Position numbers and translations under genes: made by a program. 64,000 nt of DNA from BJHQ01 sp964654285 (GTDB lineage: Bacteria; Planctomycetota; UBA11346), in NCBI GenBank assembly GCA_964654285.1, contig CAZZJC010000007.1, positions 62,001-126,000 of the forward strand, in the 5' to 3' direction. Below are positions 20,401-28,155 of this stretch, in pieces. The notes beneath the pieces were generated by a model. It made no database searches. It was not told where the DNA came from and worked only from the letters and a program-made list of their open reading frames with translations. Within the stretch, counting starts at the first letter, position 1; the number at the start of each line of letters is the position of its first letter.

Positions 20401-20746
20401 CATGGAGTTCGCGCAGCCGTTCGCGGCCCTTGGCCGGATCGCGTTCCAGCCAGAGCAGCGCCTGGCGGTGCTTGATGCGCGGCGACAGGCCCGAATCCGG
20501 CTTGGCCGTGTCCCAGCGCGCAATCAGCGCGTCGACCTCGGCCAGCCTGCCGGCGTGCTGCCAGGCCAGGGCCTGGAAATAGAAATGGTCCTCGGTGCCT
20601 GGGACGAGGGCGGCCAGGGTGCGTTGACGATCCTCGGCGAGGGCGAACTCCTCGACGAAGCCGATTTCAGCCGCGGCCGCGCCAGCGGAGACGGGTCCGG
20701 CGACGGCCAGGGCGAAAACGGCGGCCAGGGTGCGGAATCGGGGCAT
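14492..20746 (-). CDS. Very large secreted protein, macroglobulin-like layout, function unknown
   Basis: This is a 2084-residue protein with a clear signal peptide (MPRFRTLAAVFALAVAGPVSAGAAAA). The first third is helical and repeat-like (alpha-solenoid, TPR-like). The middle (about 470-800) has successive beta-sandwich-like segments typical of bacterial alpha-2-macroglobulins, such as FTVLDPAGRPLADARIHVGG and SLRAGGQATIAIRPRL. A Gly-rich stretch (GGGGSGLFGARHGGG, about 1055) separates this from a second helical region, and the C-terminus returns to beta domains (VELRFYRLDLEQLFSRTPF). I see no CGEQ thioester, so it is not a classical protease trap. Related giant proteins occur in PVC bacteria, but the function is unknown. 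The kinase-LRR gene follows 150 bp downstream and the heparinase-like gene precedes it. The antisense strand is also largely open, which is a GC effect. Confidence 0.75.
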   Translation of the reverse strand: MPRFRTLAAVFALAVAGPVSAGAAAAEIGFVEEFALAEDRQRTLAALVPGTEDHFYFQALAWQHAGRLAEVDALIARWDTAKPDSGLSPRIKHRQALLWLERDPAKGRERLRELHDWSLETAPKSAPRAPLTLDLHQLPSELAPPTWAGIVAEGRTTAAMRGFRGAALEKLLGETLTHEELASLLPLLVSPDAPQAFAALAAEFDRPDGPGLGGRPVHALLTLDQLQELGRRNERMRGDPAWVVAVLRRLMPRDGAGDDRRERRAALDRFWAFLAPLPIQHNPLKATVLHHLLLDDERQGSFVRDRVLTYLRLPRQAAWIAESWSSRQDLRFPADPNARADAALGLADAGDDTALVRRACLALLGRDPADPALTEVLETRWLARLRAEALLTSGQGDAEAIVRGMDDPAAVQELRDRVDLELAPGNPERSPADTDVVLEVDLKHVPELLVRVWQLDPLGHYLRTGTEITDPQLTGLQPNHERRFSYPQPRILRHRERIALPECAGAGMWVVDLIGNGRAARALIRKGSLDLREEITAAGHRFTVLDPAGRPLADARIHVGGREFQAGADGTCTVPFSSAPAKTPVVASLGRLARLDHFEHRAESWTLGLGVHLEAESLRAGGQATIAIRPRLGVSGAQAPLALLASSTLTITATDRQGVKSTTEVRSPRLDDIEAFVQPIALPDQVRQVQVNLRATVRNLSQGRDETLSADWIWHANAGLDSDRIGGFQLAPSADGHALMLLGRSGEPIAGQAVDLAVNHRWLEAPIRHSLLTDSQGRIRLGRLDRVDSIRATVSEPDTARFHLKGQSPPVFRLGQFLTGGTDDLHLPAGIPTAIPVDGDLPPQVRERFVLYSVRGEAPLADLTRLLSVKDGALAIAGLEPGDHLLIDKETGGRRRLRCEPSAMSGLLHGGQRFLESPPPVLVIAPTAGIQGDAVRIRVLGADPDTRVQVAAGRFLPAMPLDLSGEPRPGAAWIEQPPRNVFLAAREVSDEERYVLDRGRHPRRPGVMLPKPELLLNPWDLTPFMAIGSGGGGSGLFGARHGGGRKRAIGMHGGSRGSERAPAEPDPMALDFLATQAFTAYNLKPDADGWVAIPAKDLGDATRLQVHASHPRGGTTRLLTLPDRPLAVRDLRLRQGLDPQTVFIRQSSLISVPAGGKVEITDRARARWRTFATLAEAWALLGNLIPDPVFAEFAFLTRWPGLSERERLDHYGRTACHEVDVFLYHRDRAFFDRVVKPYLAHKKAKDFIDRWLLDEDLAAFIRPESLERLNAAELVLLARRRPDLRDAIRRRLADRVAVQPQDDARRQFVFAAALDGREHSAGRPLPPLPGTASPAGRSELQAKAGTAEDQQIVPPPALEAKAAADPALVYSTSDDLKQVTEQRRQQLSFFQTLEPTRAWAEQQWYRVRRQQSEAELIPIQALWAELAGADPATSWLGSSLLEVANHHGAVIALALCGLPFTVPAPAVADTPAGGMNLTCAGPTLVVLAQVQPAAPAQPQGPGAPDVLLLNRRLYDAAEPERSVNGRTVLNTVTGPLTAFHPYGWRFTLTNPGDRERRISLLAQIPQGALPLAGSQADCHEERTLGPQQTVNIDLRFYLDRAGPAPAAGVGVGEAAAIVAGLPGTVLTVLAQPPFDPASWPVLARAGSDAQVLEALATRNLDDLDPNLAAWRCRDAAFFRAATATLTRRQRFCDPYWEFALHHGDADLLAAWIRHQDFYLEPMRIALHAGAVRLDPVERGIYEHLAYRPLVNPRAYPMAGRRQIANADLAGQYDRFLHILAQQPRLTPEDRMEIAYYLLLQDRDDEALAQFRQARRETQPMPYDYAALWFALRAGDAAAARRLAEPYRDHPVAHWRDRFRAALAQLDELAGGAAAGDAGSTDRDVRLAAAAARETALALTPADDAVTLDVQGLNSVELRFYRLDLEQLFSRTPFADDQGGPPLVGIAPHHRLEVPIPAGKTSVRVMLPATLAAANVLVEAVAGAKRATARILPGGIQVRLFPDAGQLQVAARVGGRPAVAAYVKVFVRTRDGQVSFYKDGTTDLRGRFDYASVSSDLSGKAAVFAILVLADGLGAAVHEVAAPKR

Positions 20747-20881
20747 GCGGGGCTCCTCGCGGATGACGCGTCAGCGCGCCGGATGTCCCGATCGCGCCTG
20801 GTCAATCTGCGGGTGAACGCAGTCCCGGCAATGCCGGCGCCGGGATCCGTGCGGATTCCGGTCGGCCGTGTGATCCGCGGA

Positions 20882-23629
20882 TCAGCGCGCCCAATCCGGC
20901 CGCGGTGCGCTGGCGCGCTGCTTGATCAGCCAGTCGGGGATGGGTCCGAAGGGATAGCCGGCATCGGGGACGAAGAGGCCGATGTCGCCCTGCGGGCGGT
21001 CGAGGCTCAACTCGTCGTAGCGCAGGGTTTCGCCCTTCCCTTCGCCCGTGATGGCGACGGCGGTGAGCGGCTGGGATGGTTCGTAGGCCAGATCGGGGAA
21101 GAACCCGTTGACCATCACCGTCGTCCTCCCCACCTGCACCCCGCCCGGAATGGCCTTCACCTCGGCCTTCGCTGTGCCCGGCAGGAGCACGGTGAGGAAC
21201 TCGCCTTCAGCCGTGGTGACCGACCAGCGCAGCCCCTGGGTGCTTTCGCCGCCGCCATTCGCGTGCTTCCACGGCAGCACGGCGAAGGTCGCGGCGGCGG
21301 GGACGAGGCGATGCGCGACGAGTTCCTCGTCGAAGCGGGCCGCCGCGCCCTGGTCGGCGAGGGCGTTGGCGCGCACATGCAGGTTGAAGGTGGTGGTCAG
21401 CGCCTCGGCGCCGGTCCACTGGTCGCGCAGCACCACCGCGTCCTTGCCGTCGGCGGCGCCTTTGAGCAGGATCACGGTGCGGCGGTAGACCAGCGGCTTG
21501 GCAAGTTTGGCGAGCGGCCATTCCTGGTGCCACTTTTCGGGCGGCAGCGCGGCGACCGCGCGCAGCCGGCTTGATTCGACCTGCGCCACCGCGATGTCGG
21601 CGATCGGGCCGGTCTTCCAACCCAGCATGCGTTCATAGCCATCCATGTTGGCCCAAGGCAGTTCCGCGCTGGAAAAGGACAGGCGGTTGTGCATGTGCTC
21701 CTGCCCGGCGCGCGGCTTGTAGCTGCAATGGTGGTCGACCGCGACCGGCTTGGCGCCGAAGCAGAGGTGGATCGCGAGCTGGTCGCCGTGGTAATGGCAG
21801 CGGTTCGGCCCGCCCTTGAATGCCAGGTGCGTCTCGTCCGGGGTGCCGGGATGATTGCGCAGGATCGCGCCGAAGCCGGGGAACTCCTCGCTCGTCCAGG
21901 TCGCGGCCTCGGCGGCGGTGACCTCGACCGGTTTCGGCCCGTCCTTGCCCGGATGGGTATCGCCCATCGGCAGGTCGCGGCGGATGGCGCCGTCGGGCTG
22001 GCTGATCTTCTTGAGGAACAGCACGCCGGCGAGGTAGCGTGCGTCGGCGAGGGGGTCGAACCCGAAATTGGCGACGCAGGTCGGGGCGATCGCCCGCATG
22101 ACGCCGAGGCCGCCGCCCTGATAGCCCGGGCATTCCTGCCCGGCCCCGCCGGGCAGGGTGACCGAGTGGTAGAGATCCTCGCGGATCTTCGCCACCGCGA
22201 TGGTGACGAGTTCCTTGTAGCGCGGATGCTCCTTCAGCCCCGCCATCTGGAGCACCGGCACCTTGATGAAATCGCTGAAGAAATTCGGATTTTCCGGGGA
22301 CCAATGGTTCCAGTAGCTGCCGTAGGTGTCGGCGTGGAACAGCACCTGGGTGTTGGTCAGCAGGCCGAGGTCGCCGACGGTCAACGGTTTCGCCAGCAGC
22401 TTCTTCGCGCGGTTGCGCATGAAGCCGGTCGGGTTCATCTCGCCGGCGAAGATCCATTCGCCACTGAAGGCGGTGGCCGGGCCATCCTTGCCGGGCCAGT
22501 CGAGGATGAAATCGCGGTTGAGCTTGTCGAGCGGTTCGACCGCATGGCGCATGCAGTAATCCTGCGCCTTGTCGGCCACGGCGCGGTCGCCGACGAGCAG
22601 GAACCAGCGCCGCTGCCCGCGCCAGGTCGGCAGGTCGAGCCGGGCCTGGTCGCCGGTCGGCGCCACCCGCACCGCGATCGCGTTGTCGTGCGGCCAGTCC
22701 CACGACCCGGCGCGCGCGACCAGGCAACCGACGGCGGTGGCGTCATCGGCGGCGGCGAAGAACCAGCCGTCCTTGCTGTGCTGGTTCCAGCGCGGGACCA
22801 GGTTGATGAACAGCGACGGGTCCTGGTAGGGCTGGCCCGCCGGGGCGGTCAGTGCGCGCTGCGGCGCCGGGGCCTTCACTCCATCCTCGGCCGGCCAGAA
22901 GCCCTCGCTGAACGGTTTGCTGATGCCCAGGGTCGGCTTCCATCCGCAGGCGAGGTCGAGGTGCCAGCCGTCGTTGCGGCCCAGCGCCGAACGCTCGACC
23001 ACCTCGACGTGATCCCATCCAGGCGCCAGGGTGATTTCGGCCTCATACCAGGATTTCTCGCCTGGGATGCGCGGTGCGAAATCATAGCGGACGACGACGC
23101 GGCTGAGCACCGCGCCGGCCTGGCCGATCGCGGTGGTCGAGAACCGGGCCGCTTGCGGCGGTTGATCCCACCAGCCTTTTCCAAGCCACGGGCCGTTGGC
23201 GCGGCGGAAACCGATGATCGGCGCAGGGTGCGGTCGTTCGCGGTCGGTCGCGGCCGGGATCCGCACCGCGACCTTGCCGTTGTCGAGGATCCAGTCCGCG
23301 CCCTCGCGGTTCAGCTTCACCTGCGCCGGCGTGGCGGCGGGTACTCCCGGCACGGTGGCATAGGCGCGGCGCTGGCCGGGGGCGAAGGAGGTCGAGATCC
23401 ACACGTCCTTCCCGACGAGTTCAAACGGGATCGGCTTGCCGTCCTCGGTCACCACCCAGGTGCCTGGGTTTTCCGGGGCCGCGAACGGCAGGCGGATCAG
23501 CTCCTGCGCATACGTCCGCTTGGTGGGATTGAGCAGCGTGCCTTCGGCTGCGGACATCCCGCTCGGGAACATCGGCAGCAACGCAGCCATCAGGAGCATC
23601 GACGTGGCGGGTAGGTGCAGGTTGGACAT
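20882..23629 (-). CDS. Secreted heparinase II/III-like protein (probable polysaccharide lyase)
   Basis: The 915-residue chain from the ATG at 23629 has an N-terminal hydrophobic export signal (ATSMLLMAALLPMFPSGMSAAEG). The first 300 residues are a beta-rich domain, then a helical toroid-like part, and from about 590 the segment YHGDQLAIHLCFGAKPVAVDHHCSYK resembles the heparinase II/III catalytic region (H-x-D near a Tyr/His pair); the C-terminal third is beta-sandwich. That resemblance is the basis of the call, so substrate and mechanism (lyase versus hydrolase) stay open. It is flanked by exported proteins on the same strand, 114 bp after the OmpA-like gene and 135 bp before the giant protein. 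An alternative start at 23665 would add 12 residues before the signal and is less likely. Confidence 0.6.
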   Translation of the reverse strand: MSNLHLPATSMLLMAALLPMFPSGMSAAEGTLLNPTKRTYAQELIRLPFAAPENPGTWVVTEDGKPIPFELVGKDVWISTSFAPGQRRAYATVPGVPAATPAQVKLNREGADWILDNGKVAVRIPAATDRERPHPAPIIGFRRANGPWLGKGWWDQPPQAARFSTTAIGQAGAVLSRVVVRYDFAPRIPGEKSWYEAEITLAPGWDHVEVVERSALGRNDGWHLDLACGWKPTLGISKPFSEGFWPAEDGVKAPAPQRALTAPAGQPYQDPSLFINLVPRWNQHSKDGWFFAAADDATAVGCLVARAGSWDWPHDNAIAVRVAPTGDQARLDLPTWRGQRRWFLLVGDRAVADKAQDYCMRHAVEPLDKLNRDFILDWPGKDGPATAFSGEWIFAGEMNPTGFMRNRAKKLLAKPLTVGDLGLLTNTQVLFHADTYGSYWNHWSPENPNFFSDFIKVPVLQMAGLKEHPRYKELVTIAVAKIREDLYHSVTLPGGAGQECPGYQGGGLGVMRAIAPTCVANFGFDPLADARYLAGVLFLKKISQPDGAIRRDLPMGDTHPGKDGPKPVEVTAAEAATWTSEEFPGFGAILRNHPGTPDETHLAFKGGPNRCHYHGDQLAIHLCFGAKPVAVDHHCSYKPRAGQEHMHNRLSFSSAELPWANMDGYERMLGWKTGPIADIAVAQVESSRLRAVAALPPEKWHQEWPLAKLAKPLVYRRTVILLKGAADGKDAVVLRDQWTGAEALTTTFNLHVRANALADQGAAARFDEELVAHRLVPAAATFAVLPWKHANGGGESTQGLRWSVTTAEGEFLTVLLPGTAKAEVKAIPGGVQVGRTTVMVNGFFPDLAYEPSQPLTAVAITGEGKGETLRYDELSLDRPQGDIGLFVPDAGYPFGPIPDWLIKQRASAPRPDWAR

Positions 23630-23743
23630 GGTCGTGCATGCTCGGCTGCGAGTCGGGTGGGCCAAGCCCGGGGGCGATCCGTTCGCGCAGACCGACCATC
23701 TCGCCCTGTCTGATCGTGGTGGAACGGCCTTTCCGTGCAGGCA

Positions 23744-25450
23744 TCACTCCAGGGTGAACCACTGCACCTCGACCCGGCGGTTGGCCTCAGCCACGGCGCC
23801 CAGGGGTTCCTCCCAGCCGCGGCCGACGGTCTCGATGCGGTTCGCGTCCAGGCGCAACTGTTCGATCAGGTGGCGGCGGACCTCGGCGGCGCGGCGTTTG
23901 GACAGGTCCATCGCCGACAGCGCCATCTTGCGCACGTATGACTCGCCCCCCTGACTCCGGAATTCTTCTATCTTGGAGTTGTCGACATGGCCGCGCAGCA
24001 GCACCTGCGAACCGGGGCTGACCTGCAGAAAGCGGCGGATCACTTCGAAATAGTCGCGGTTTTCGGGCTGGTTGAGGTCGAGCGCGGCGTCGTTGGCCTG
24101 GAACAGGAAGCGGATGTCCTTGGACAGCAGGGCGGTCCCTTCCAGGGCCTGGGTGCTGCCGCTGCGGATCGGCGCGATGGCGATCTTCTGGTCCTTGAAC
24201 TCGCCCGTTTCCGCCACGGCCTTGAGCCAACGACCGTCATGGAAGCGATCGGGATCGGCGGGATCCGGGATCAGGCCGCGGCCATAGGCGAGCACGGCCG
24301 ACTGGTAGATGCCGCCGAAGCTGCCGGCGGCATCGATGGTGCCGGCGAAGAACGCCTGGTTCTCGGGCAGGTTGCTCAGGTGCACCCGCGCGAGTTCGGC
24401 CTTGGTCTTCTCCGCATCCCATCTGAACGCCTTGCCGATGATGGCGAGTTGTGCATCCGGCTGGTCGCGCACCAGGCGATTGCCGAGCAGCAGGCCGTGC
24501 ACCAGGCCCTGGGCCTGGGTGGGGTTCGCGTTGGCCCAGCCCTGGTTCAGCACCAGCACGTCGGCCACCACCAGCAGGTTGCGGTTGGTGACCAGGAAGC
24601 GCGCCTTGCCGCCGCTGGTCGCGACGGTGGTGTCGGTGAACGGCGTCCACCCCACCGCGCCGGCCAGCCGGGGCTGCGGGCGCTGCAATTCGCTGGCGAA
24701 GATCTGGCAGGATTTCTCCCCGTCCTCGGCCATCACCAGGCCGATGCGGTCGGGTTGGGGGTTGGCGTCGAGCCCCGGCAGGATCTCGACCGCCAGACCG
24801 GCCTCCTGGGCGAGGTAGCGGATGAGGAAGTCGGCCTCGTTCCATTGCGAGGTGACGACGGATTTGCCCTTCAGTGCGTTGATCGAACCGATGCCCTGGC
24901 GCACCAGGATGCCGTCGGCCCCGCGCGAGAATCCGATCTGCGCCGGCACGGTGACCTTCCACTGCCGCCCGAGCACCGCGAGCACGTCGGCGGTGGTCGC
25001 CGAGGCCGCGAACTCCCCGGCGTTGAGCTTGCCCCACTGCTCGCCCTCGCCGATGACCAGCTTGACCTTGAGGCCGAAGCGCTTGGTGAACAGCGATTCC
25101 GGGTTGGGTTCCAGTCCCTGGTTGGCGGCGATCAGGCCGGCGTAGCCGGCGTATTCGCTGATGTCCACCAGGACCACGCCGTCCTTGGCCTGGAAGGCGC
25201 CGGGCGGCGGCAGCACCGGCACCGTCAGCGCCGGTTCGATCGGCTTGGGCGCCTGGGCATCCGGCGGCGCGGGCTGCTTCGCCGGGCCGGTCGGCCGCAC
25301 TGGCTGGGCCGGCGTCGCGGGGGAGGTGGGTGGCGCGGGTTTCTGGCGCAGCAGCAGCCACGCGCCCATCCCGACCAGACCGAGGGCGAGCAGCAGGGTG
25401 ATGACCAGGCCGGCGGCCGAGCCGCGACGGGAAGGATCGGGGTTGGGCAT
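23744..25450 (-). CDS. Membrane-anchored solute-binding protein fused to an OmpA domain
   Basis: The 568-residue protein begins with a short cytoplasmic stretch and one transmembrane helix (LVITLLLALGLVGMGAWLLL, 15-34), then a Pro/Ala linker. Residues about 90-400 have the fold pattern of NMT1/PhnD-type periplasmic binding proteins, for example DGILVRQGIGSINALKGKSV and QAFFAGTIDAAG. Residues about 440-568 are an OmpA-like peptidoglycan-binding domain: VLLRGHVDNSK, MDLSKRRAAEVRRHLIEQL and the terminal NRRVEVQW. Such fusions are known and are often annotated as phosphate-type binding protein/OmpA proteins near stress-response genes. Here the partner is a coiled-coil membrane protein 34 bp upstream, so they probably form one envelope assembly. 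The ligand is unknown and no ABC permease genes are nearby. Confidence 0.8.
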   Translation of the reverse strand: MPNPDPSRRGSAAGLVITLLLALGLVGMGAWLLLRQKPAPPTSPATPAQPVRPTGPAKQPAPPDAQAPKPIEPALTVPVLPPPGAFQAKDGVVLVDISEYAGYAGLIAANQGLEPNPESLFTKRFGLKVKLVIGEGEQWGKLNAGEFAASATTADVLAVLGRQWKVTVPAQIGFSRGADGILVRQGIGSINALKGKSVVTSQWNEADFLIRYLAQEAGLAVEILPGLDANPQPDRIGLVMAEDGEKSCQIFASELQRPQPRLAGAVGWTPFTDTTVATSGGKARFLVTNRNLLVVADVLVLNQGWANANPTQAQGLVHGLLLGNRLVRDQPDAQLAIIGKAFRWDAEKTKAELARVHLSNLPENQAFFAGTIDAAGSFGGIYQSAVLAYGRGLIPDPADPDRFHDGRWLKAVAETGEFKDQKIAIAPIRSGSTQALEGTALLSKDIRFLFQANDAALDLNQPENRDYFEVIRRFLQVSPGSQVLLRGHVDNSKIEEFRSQGGESYVRKMALSAMDLSKRRAAEVRRHLIEQLRLDANRIETVGRGWEEPLGAVAEANRRVEVQWFTLE

Positions 25451-25484
25451 GGGAGACCTCAGGAATGTGCGGTGGATCGAGGTG

Positions 25485-26330
25485 TCAGGCGCGGACGCGG
25501 CCGGCCTGGGGTTGACGCAGCAGGCTGCCGGGTGGAGTGGCGAAGAGGTCGTCGGCCTCGCCCAGCAATTGCCGCTGGTCTTCCATCCAGCGGCTGGTGC
25601 TGCCCAGGCTGGCGCCCAGATCGGCGATGGCGCGGGAGGCGCCTTCGCCGCCCTGGGCGGAAAGAGCCTGGTCGCGCAGCAGTTCGACCTGCTGCCGCAG
25701 GCGTTCGAGTTCAGACTCGACGTAGGCCAGCTTCTGCGCCGCCTGCTGCTGGCGCTGGCGGCGCTCGCGCAGGATGGCGAGCTGGCCCTCCAGGCTCTCC
25801 TGCAAGCCCGCGGTGGCCTGCGACAGCTTGGCGGTGATCTCGCGTTCGCGTTCGTCGATCTCCCAGCCGTCGTCCCTGGCCTCGGCGGCGAGCTGTTTCA
25901 GGCCCTGGCGCGCCCCGAGCAGGCGCAGATGGACCCAGGCCAGGCGGGCGAGGCCGGTCTCCTGCTCGCGGGCGCTGGCGGCATCGCCGCTCGCGGCGAG
26001 ATGCTCGACGACCTCGCGCGCCCGCGCCTCGAGTTCGGCCTGGACGCGGCGGTCGCCGGCATCCAGCCGCGCCAGCGCGGTGTCGCGGCGCGACTGCCAA
26101 GCCTGCTCGTCCTGCTCCCCGGCCTGGGCGTCGACCACCCGGCGGAAGCGCGGATTCAGGGCGAATCCGGCGAGATAGGCGAGCTCCAGGCCTGCCCCCA
26201 GCAGCCACAGCGGCGGCAGCGCGAACCCGGCCAGGGCGAAGCCCGCCAGCGCGAACCAGTTCGGTGGCACCGGCATCCCGAGCGGGCGCAGGTTGAACGC
26301 CGCCTTCACGTAATCCCAGCTGCTGGCCAT
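25485..26330 (-). CDS. Membrane protein with long coiled coil, partner of the OmpA-like protein
   Basis: The 281-residue protein (ATG 26330) starts with two short hydrophobic stretches (FALAGFALAGFALPPLWLLGAG and LELAYLAGFAL, about 25-60). The remainder is almost entirely alpha-helical and charged, with heptad-like coiled coil from about 85 to 240 (for example QESLEGQLAILRERRQRQQQAA). It ends in an unstructured tail. I know of no named domain in it. It lies 34 bp before the OmpA-fusion gene and 79 bp after hemB, so it may be cotranscribed with both. A cytoplasmic scaffold anchored next to the binding-protein/OmpA fusion is a reasonable inference but unproven. Confidence 0.7.
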   Translation of the reverse strand: MASSWDYVKAAFNLRPLGMPVPPNWFALAGFALAGFALPPLWLLGAGLELAYLAGFALNPRFRRVVDAQAGEQDEQAWQSRRDTALARLDAGDRRVQAELEARAREVVEHLAASGDAASAREQETGLARLAWVHLRLLGARQGLKQLAAEARDDGWEIDEREREITAKLSQATAGLQESLEGQLAILRERRQRQQQAAQKLAYVESELERLRQQVELLRDQALSAQGGEGASRAIADLGASLGSTSRWMEDQRQLLGEADDLFATPPGSLLRQPQAGRVRA

Positions 26331-26409
26331 GGCGGCCGATGTTCGACCGTCATCGTCGCAGAGCAACCCCGGGTGGCGAAGTCGGCGCGTGCCGACGGGG
26401 CGCAAAGGT

Positions 26410-27393
26410 TCAGGCCAGGATCTTCGCCGCGTCGATCGCGCCGTAGGTCCAGATCAGGTCTGCGCCGGCGCGACGCAGGCAGAGCAGGCTTTCGAGCAGG
26501 CAGCGTTCGTAGTCGATCCAGCCGTTGCCGGCGGCGGCCTTCAGGCAGGCGAACTCGCCCGAGACCTGGTAGGCGGAGATCGGCAGCGGGGTCGTTTCGC
26601 GCAGGGCGCGCACGATGTCGAGGTAGGGCAGTCCCGGCTTCACCATCAGCCAGTCGGCGCCTTCGGCCTCATCGAGCCGGGCCTCGCGCAGGGCCTCGCG
26701 CGCGTTGGCGGGATCCATCTGGTAGGTGGCCTTGTCGGCCAGGGCTCCGGAGGTGTGGCGCGGGGCGGAATCGAGCGCGGCCCGGAAGGGGCCGTAGAAG
26801 GCGGAAGCGTACTTGGCGCAGTACGAGCAGATCAGCACGTCGGTGTGCCCGGCGGCATCGAGCGCCTGGCGGATCGCCGCCACCCGGCCGTCCATCATGT
26901 CAGAGGGCGCGACCACGTCGGCGCCGGAGCGGGCCTGGGCCACCGCCATCTCGGCCAGGATCGGCAGGGTGGGGTCGTTGGCGATGCGGCCGTGCTCGAC
27001 GATGCCGTCGTGCCCATCGCTGGAATACGGATCCAGGGCGACATCGGTGATCACCACCAGATCGGGCAGGGCGTCCTTGAGCGCCTTCACCGTGCGCTGC
27101 ACCAGGCCATCGGGATTGAGCCCCTCGCGGCCGTGGCGGTCCTTGATGGCATCGGCCACGCGCGGGAACAACGCCACCGCCGGGATGCCCAGGCCATGCG
27201 CCTCGCGCGCCAGGGAGACCGCGCGGTCGATGGTCAGGCGCTGGCAGCCCGGCATCGCCGGGATCGGTTCGGCCGCATCGCGGCCTTCGATCACGAAGAT
27301 GGGCAGGACGAGGTGGCCCGGGGTCAGGACGTTCTCGCGGACCAGGGAACGGACGCCGGGCGAGACCCGGTTGCGGCGGGGGCGGCTGAGCAT
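26410..27393 (-). CDS. hemB: Delta-aminolevulinate dehydratase (porphobilinogen synthase)
   Basis: HemB condenses two 5-aminolevulinate molecules into porphobilinogen in haem synthesis. The 327-residue chain from ATG 27393 has the two active-site lysines in SYCAKYASAFYGPFR (K194) and LMVKPGLPYLDI (K252). The metal-site region reads DVALDPYSSDGHDGI, which has Asp/Ala instead of the cysteine cluster; this is the form associated with zinc-independent, Mg-responsive enzymes. An upstream ATG at 27492 would add 33 residues without family support. It heads the minus-strand series and is divergent from the secreted protein gene at 27544. Confidence 0.96.
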   Translation of the reverse strand: MLSRPRRNRVSPGVRSLVRENVLTPGHLVLPIFVIEGRDAAEPIPAMPGCQRLTIDRAVSLAREAHGLGIPAVALFPRVADAIKDRHGREGLNPDGLVQRTVKALKDALPDLVVITDVALDPYSSDGHDGIVEHGRIANDPTLPILAEMAVAQARSGADVVAPSDMMDGRVAAIRQALDAAGHTDVLICSYCAKYASAFYGPFRAALDSAPRHTSGALADKATYQMDPANAREALREARLDEAEGADWLMVKPGLPYLDIVRALRETTPLPISAYQVSGEFACLKAAAGNGWIDYERCLLESLLCLRRAGADLIWTYGAIDAAKILA

Positions 27394-27543
27394 GGGGCGC
27401 AGGCTAGCGAGACCGGCGGCGGGCCCAACCCAGGATGCCCTCCGTCGGATCATACGTGATCTGATACAGCCGAGGGCTTGGGCGCGCACCACGCTTCCTC
27501 CGCAATCCCGGTCCGCATCATCACCAACGACAAGGAACCTGTC

Positions 27544-28149
27544 ATGGCCACCTTCCGACCGGGTCTGATCGTCCTGCTGCTGGCCGTCTTCCTGGCGCAG
27601 GGCTATGCCGTGCAGCAGATCGGCAATGGCGGTCCGCCGCCTGAACGGCCGAAGGGCCCGACCACCAACGAATCGCTGCCGGGCAAGAACTTCACCATCT
27701 ATTCGACCGGCGAGGACCGCCAGATGCTCAAGGGCAATCTCGGTTTCAGTGAGAAGGAGATGACCTTCGTCGGCCTGTCCTGTGGCACCCTGATCGTTCC
27801 TTACACCCTGGTCAAAGCGGATCCCAAGGCAAAAGAGAAGCCCAAGGGCATCCAGGTCATCGGCGTCCTGCCAACCAGGGATGGTCAGATCACCGTGAAG
27901 GCCGATATCTCCTTCACCACCAGCAAGGAAGGCGTCTGGACCAAGAACGCCACCGGCACCATCGTCTGGGGCCCCAGGGAGGTCAAACCCGATCCCAAGA
28001 AACCCAAGCCGAAAACGGACGCCAAGGACGAGAAGAAGCCGGATCCGAAGCCCGACGCCAAAGCGGACGACAAGGATGGCAAGGCCGACAAGGACAAGGC
28101 TCCGAGCAAGACGATCAGCTTCACCACCGCCAAACCGGGCGACAAATAA
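27544..28149 (+). CDS. Secreted protein with Lys/Asp/Pro-rich tail, unknown function
   Basis: This is a 201-residue protein. The ATG at 27544 follows an AAGGA element and begins a signal peptide (GLIVLLLAVFLAQGYA). Residues 45-145 form a single beta-rich domain, with SEKEMTFVGLSCGTLIVPYTLV and later WTKNATGTIVWG. The last 55 residues are dominated by K, D and P in short repeats (KPDPKPDAKADDKDGKADK), as in many exported wall- or matrix-associated proteins. I do not recognise the family. It is convergent with the cytidylate kinase gene, only 6 bp away, and divergent from hemB. Confidence 0.75.
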   Translation: MATFRPGLIVLLLAVFLAQGYAVQQIGNGGPPPERPKGPTTNESLPGKNFTIYSTGEDRQMLKGNLGFSEKEMTFVGLSCGTLIVPYTLVKADPKAKEKPKGIQVIGVLPTRDGQITVKADISFTTSKEGVWTKNATGTIVWGPREVKPDPKKPKPKTDAKDEKKPDPKPDAKADDKDGKADKDKAPSKTISFTTAKPGDK

Positions 28150-28155
28150 ACCGGT

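Noticed and set aside
14900..21574. Plus-strand open frame of over 2200 codons opposite the giant secreted protein
   Set aside because: Antisense shadow of a GC-rich gene. It lacks a ribosome-binding site and is rich in Gly/Arg/Gln in the way such shadows are, while the minus-strand frame has a signal peptide and ordered domains.
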